A DNA stretch of 64,000 bases. Origin: Actinomyces urinae. GTDB lineage: Bacteria; Actinomycetota; Actinomycetes; Actinomycetales; Actinomycetaceae. The notes under the pieces are model-generated. The model did no database searches. It worked only from the letters and a program-made list of their open reading frames with translations, and was not told the origin of the DNA. The stretch is from the NCBI RefSeq assembly GCF_900119695.1, contig NZ_LT632547.1, forward strand, positions 992,001 to 1,056,000, given 5' to 3'. How positions within the stretch are numbered: position 1 is the stretch's first letter; each line of letters begins with the position of its first letter. The position numbers were made by a program, and so were the translations under genes. Of the stretch, positions 59,892 through 64,000 are shown in pieces.

Positions 59892-60319
59892 AGCCGTGGG
59901 GATTTTTGCCCTTTAAATCGCTGACTCTAAGGCCTTGGAGGCGTGTACTCCAAGGCCTTAGACGTACTTAGGATGCCAATAGGCCCTCTCTGGCAACAGA
60001 GCAAAATTCAGTTTTAGGCGCTTGCTTTAAAAGCACTTTCGATAACGCGGTATTCGGGCTAATGCCCGAAAATAAGACAATATCATTCTAAGTTTACTAA
60101 CCTAGAACCAACACCACTGATCCACCGTTAACGCCGGGTCACAGAGGCGCATTTTTCATCTCCGTTAGCGAGTTGAACCCCGACACCCTACCTGAACAGG
60201 GAAAACAGGATACTAGGTAACGGAAAACCCAAATCCGCTAACGCAAGCGATTTTCTTGACCCCCTTGGGGCGTACGCACTAACGCAAACGCCTACTTATC
60301 ATTTTCGACGTCATGTTGG
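59892..60319. other. Non-coding region with two hairpins
   Basis: No gene is seen. A hairpin with 14-base arms lies at 59927-59961, just after the glpD relic, and a smaller one (TTCGGGC/GCCCGAA) near 60052-60071. A short sequence CTAACGCAA occurs twice around 60235-60285. Confidence 0.4.
59927..59961 (+). terminator. Terminator-like hairpin after the glpD relic
   Basis: CTAAGGCCTTGGAG (59927-59940) pairs perfectly with CTCCAAGGCCTTAG (59948-59961). No T run follows. It is probably the old glpD terminator. Confidence 0.6.
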
Positions 60320-60390
60320 AGCGGGTGACGGGAATCGAACCCGCGTTCTCAGCTTGGGAAGCTGATGTTCTACCATTGAACTACACCCGC
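60320..60390 (-). tRNA. tRNA-Gly (anticodon TCC)
   Basis: A 71-base tRNA with acceptor GCGGGTG/CACCCGC, loop TTCCCAA giving anticodon TCC, and T loop TTCGATT. The CCA is not encoded. It lies alone at the edge between accessory and core segments. Confidence 0.95.
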
Positions 60391-60431
60391 AAGCACCAGA
60401 AACCAGGCATATCTGGCGTCTAGTTGCCCGA

Positions 60432-60887
60432 TCAGTATATAGCCGGTCCCTCGCACGCGCCAAAACTATCTAGCCCGTGCGCATACAGTTTGAAAGCGGC
60501 CTCCACAATCGGCACATCCGGCTCTATCCACGTGATCTCATGCAGGTCGCTGGCAGCCACCCATCGTGCCTCCAAGTGACCGTCACCCACCTGCGGGGAT
60601 CCAATCGGGCGAGCCAGCCACACCAGCATTCGCCGTCCGCCCAGCACCGGCCATGCTCCGTCCTCGTCCTTTGACAAAACCGGTTGGCCAAGCTCGATGT
60701 CGCACCCTAGCTCCTCGCGGATTTCACGAACGAGGGCATCGCTGGGCCGCTCCTCCGGTTCGACCTTGCCGCCCGGCAGCTCATACAAGCCGCGAAGCTC
60801 TTGAGGATATGCCCGCGCGGCCGCGAACACCTGCGCTTTTGCACCTTCACCGCGCATGAAAGCTGCTGCCACTACAAGTTTCTTCAC
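60432..60887 (-). CDS. NUDIX hydrolase (MutT-like)
   Basis: About 151 residues. The NUDIX box is complete (GGKVEPEERP...LVREIREELG, with the REIREELG end), preceded by YELPGGKV. MutT-type enzymes remove oxidised nucleotides such as 8-oxo-dGTP. The GTG at 60887 gives the family start KKLVVAAAF; a longer ATG start would add six residues. It is divergent from the TetR gene at 60949. Confidence 0.85.
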   Translation of the reverse strand: MKKLVVAAAFMRGEGAKAQVFAAARAYPQELRGLYELPGGKVEPEERPSDALVREIREELGCDIELGQPVLSKDEDGAWPVLGGRRMLVWLARPIGSPQVGDGHLEARWVAASDLHEITWIEPDVPIVEAAFKLYAHGLDSFGACEGPAIY

Positions 60888-60913
60888 GCCCTCGAGTCTA
60901 CCCAAAACGATTT

Positions 60914-60940
60914 TGCGACACTTACGGGAAAAATGTCACA
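60914..60940. promoter_or_regulatory. Possible promoter/operator of the second TetR gene
   Basis: TGCGACA (60914-60920) and TGTCACA (60934-60940) form a 7-base inverted repeat with one mismatch. TTGCGA (60913-60918) and CACAAT (60937-60942) could be -35 and -10 with 18-base spacing, putting the transcript start on the ATG at 60949 (leaderless). Confidence 0.4.
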
Positions 60941-60948
60941 ATACATCT

Positions 60949-61692
60949 ATGCCGAAAATCTCTGGGACAAACCTTGCCGAACACCGCGAAAATACCCGCG
61001 ATGCCCTATTTGCCGCGCTCGCATCGCTCATGCGCGAATACTCCTTCGAGCAAATCTCGATCGCCCAAATCTCGAGGCGCGCAGGCATCGGCCGAACCGT
61101 TTTTTACAACCACTACGAAGACAAAGAAAGCCTGCTGGTGGCGCTCACCCTTGAGAGCACAAAGCGCTTCACCAGGACGCTCGGCGAAACTCTCAGCATC
61201 ATCGATGATCCGATTCAGCAGCTGCGCGTCTACATCCGTGCCCAGCTAGAGCTTCGAAACCAAAACCACTTCAGCTATCCGCTACGCATCACTTCGGCGG
61301 TTCCACAACAGCAACTCAAACAACACGCCCGCACAATTCAGCACATCATCTACCAGCTTTTGAACGGCGCATACGAGGCCGGCAAAATCACTCAAAACCC
61401 GGACGCTAGCACGGTGCGCCTGGTGCTCTCCTGCCTGTCCAACATTGACCTGCCCGCCAATCCGCAAGAGCGTAGCAACGTCATGGCCTGCACTGAGGCA
61501 TTCATTTTGCGAGGCCTCGGGGCAGCCGAATCCGATATCAACCACATTGATCCAGCTGTCGCGAACTTGAGGTTCAACTTCTCCATCCTCAACAATCGCG
61601 ACGACGATGCCAACCAGCTTGACCTTGCCAAACAGAGCGCGCAGGCTCGTTGCCCCGTGACCGGAGCCATGCATTACAAAACCGCGCGCTAA
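60949..61692 (+). CDS. TetR-family regulator
   Basis: 247 residues. The HTH is REYSFEQISIAQISRRAGIG with RTVFYNHYEDKESLL as the recognition helix region. The C-terminal ligand domain ends in a Cys-containing tail with no known match. No RBS precedes ATG 60949, consistent with a leaderless message. No obvious target gene is adjacent; it may regulate itself, the divergent NUDIX gene or distant genes. Confidence 0.85.
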   Translation: MPKISGTNLAEHRENTRDALFAALASLMREYSFEQISIAQISRRAGIGRTVFYNHYEDKESLLVALTLESTKRFTRTLGETLSIIDDPIQQLRVYIRAQLELRNQNHFSYPLRITSAVPQQQLKQHARTIQHIIYQLLNGAYEAGKITQNPDASTVRLVLSCLSNIDLPANPQERSNVMACTEAFILRGLGAAESDINHIDPAVANLRFNFSILNNRDDDANQLDLAKQSAQARCPVTGAMHYKTAR

Positions 61693-61733
61693 CCCCGCGC
61701 TCACAGACACTACAAAAGGGTTCGGGCACGTAA

Positions 61734-61770
61734 AAAGGTTCAGGCACGCATATCGCGTGCCTGAACCTTT
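61734..61770. terminator. Bidirectional terminator between tetR and trx genes
   Basis: Sixteen-base arms (61734-61749 and 61755-61770) with a 5-base loop and A/T ends, between convergent genes. Confidence 0.85.
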
Positions 61771-61782
61771 CACACTTTGGCG

Positions 61783-62163
61783 TTAGTTGCCTTCCGTGCC
61801 TTCACCATCAGCCTGCTGGATCTGCTTGCGGACCTCGTCCATATCCAGCTCCTTAATCTGACGGATGATGTCATCCAGAGCCTCGCCTTGTAGCACGCCA
61901 GAGTGGCGGAACACTGCGAGCCCCTCGCGGAACGCCATCAGAGTTGGAATCGACTGGATCTGCGCGGCAACGGCCAGCTGTTGCTCGGCCTCCGTATCAA
62001 CCTTCGCGAAAACTACGTCTTCGTGACGGTTCGAAGCCTCCTCGTAGATCGGACCGAACATGCGGCACGGACCGCACCACGCTGCCCAGAAGTCCACTAG
62101 GACAATATCGTTTTCCTCAATGGTCTTACCGAACTTCTCGAAGTCCACATCAACAGTTGCCAT
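61783..62163 (-). CDS. Thioredoxin
   Basis: 126 residues. The active site WCGPC is in VDFWAAWCGPCRMFGP, and the cis-Pro loop is SIPTLMAF. A C-terminal extension of about 20 acidic residues (MDEVRKQIQQADGEG) is longer than in classic TrxA. The start at ATG 62163 has GGAGGG before it. It reduces protein disulphides and would serve MsrB. Confidence 0.95.
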   Translation of the reverse strand: MATVDVDFEKFGKTIEENDIVLVDFWAAWCGPCRMFGPIYEEASNRHEDVVFAKVDTEAEQQLAVAAQIQSIPTLMAFREGLAVFRHSGVLQGEALDDIIRQIKELDMDEVRKQIQQADGEGTEGN

Positions 62164-62245
62164 TAGGTAACCCTCCAAAAGTTATTTGCGTTGCTAACAC
62201 CCTAAACCACAAGCGCTACGAATGTATTCCGTAGCAGTGAGTGAT

Positions 62246-64000
<1,755 letters not shown>

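Overview
The window looks like a chromosome segment of a Gram-positive actinobacterium of the Actinomycetaceae type (Arcanobacterium/Trueperella/Actinomyces relatives). The evidence is the actinobacterial small-protein families (DUF3073, DUF3618, holin-superfamily membrane protein), a bifunctional-type Dcd, an Fe-S type PurF, a six-gene Mrp operon with fused MrpA/MrpB, an Rv0338c-like Fe-S oxidoreductase, an LPXTG-type adhesin, several apparently leaderless starts, a DtxR-type iron box, and moderately high GC. No genus is assigned.

Left part (1-7.3 kb) is a mosaic of mobile DNA next to a tRNA-Lys gene (minus strand, 7223-7295). The 3' end of this tRNA plus its terminator hairpin recurs three more times to the left (617-688, 2299-2369, 4073-4145), cutting the region into small att-flanked segments without an integrase. 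The first three segments each end, just before the att copy, with VbhA-like antitoxin genes; two of these are identical copies (1-628 and 3457-4084) and also carry only the first 45 codons of a Fic toxin. Cargo includes a membrane-anchored coiled-coil protein, a BrnT/BrnA toxin-antitoxin pair, conjugation-gene remnants, an intact IS3-family element and an HTH fragment.

The core segment (7.3-30.9 kb) holds a GlsB-like protein, an MscS-MsrB-EamA operon, four more tRNAs, an ABC efflux pair, purF-purM, the mrp operon, an Fe-S oxidoreductase, dcd coupled to an unknown gene, and a cupin protein.

The metabolic and surface segment (30.9-50.3 kb) has a 1302-residue sortase-anchored adhesin and a CebEFG/CebR-like sugar transport operon ending in a circularly permuted GH3 beta-glucosidase with two LacI-type operators. 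A second sugar-phosphate cluster follows: transaldolase-like, GntR, DeoC-like, FGGY kinase, class II aldolase and CbbY-like phosphatase, with matching tandem operators at two promoters. A SulP transporter closes the segment.

The accessory segment (50.4-59.9 kb) has an iron-box-controlled operon with two IrtAB/YbtPQ-like half transporters and a complete ECF transporter, a frameshifted CDF efflux gene, a divergent TetR/MFS pair around a perfect operator, and a glpD 3' relic. The right end (60.3-64 kb) is core again: tRNA-Gly, a NUDIX hydrolase, TetR, thioredoxin, asd and the 3' part of lysC.
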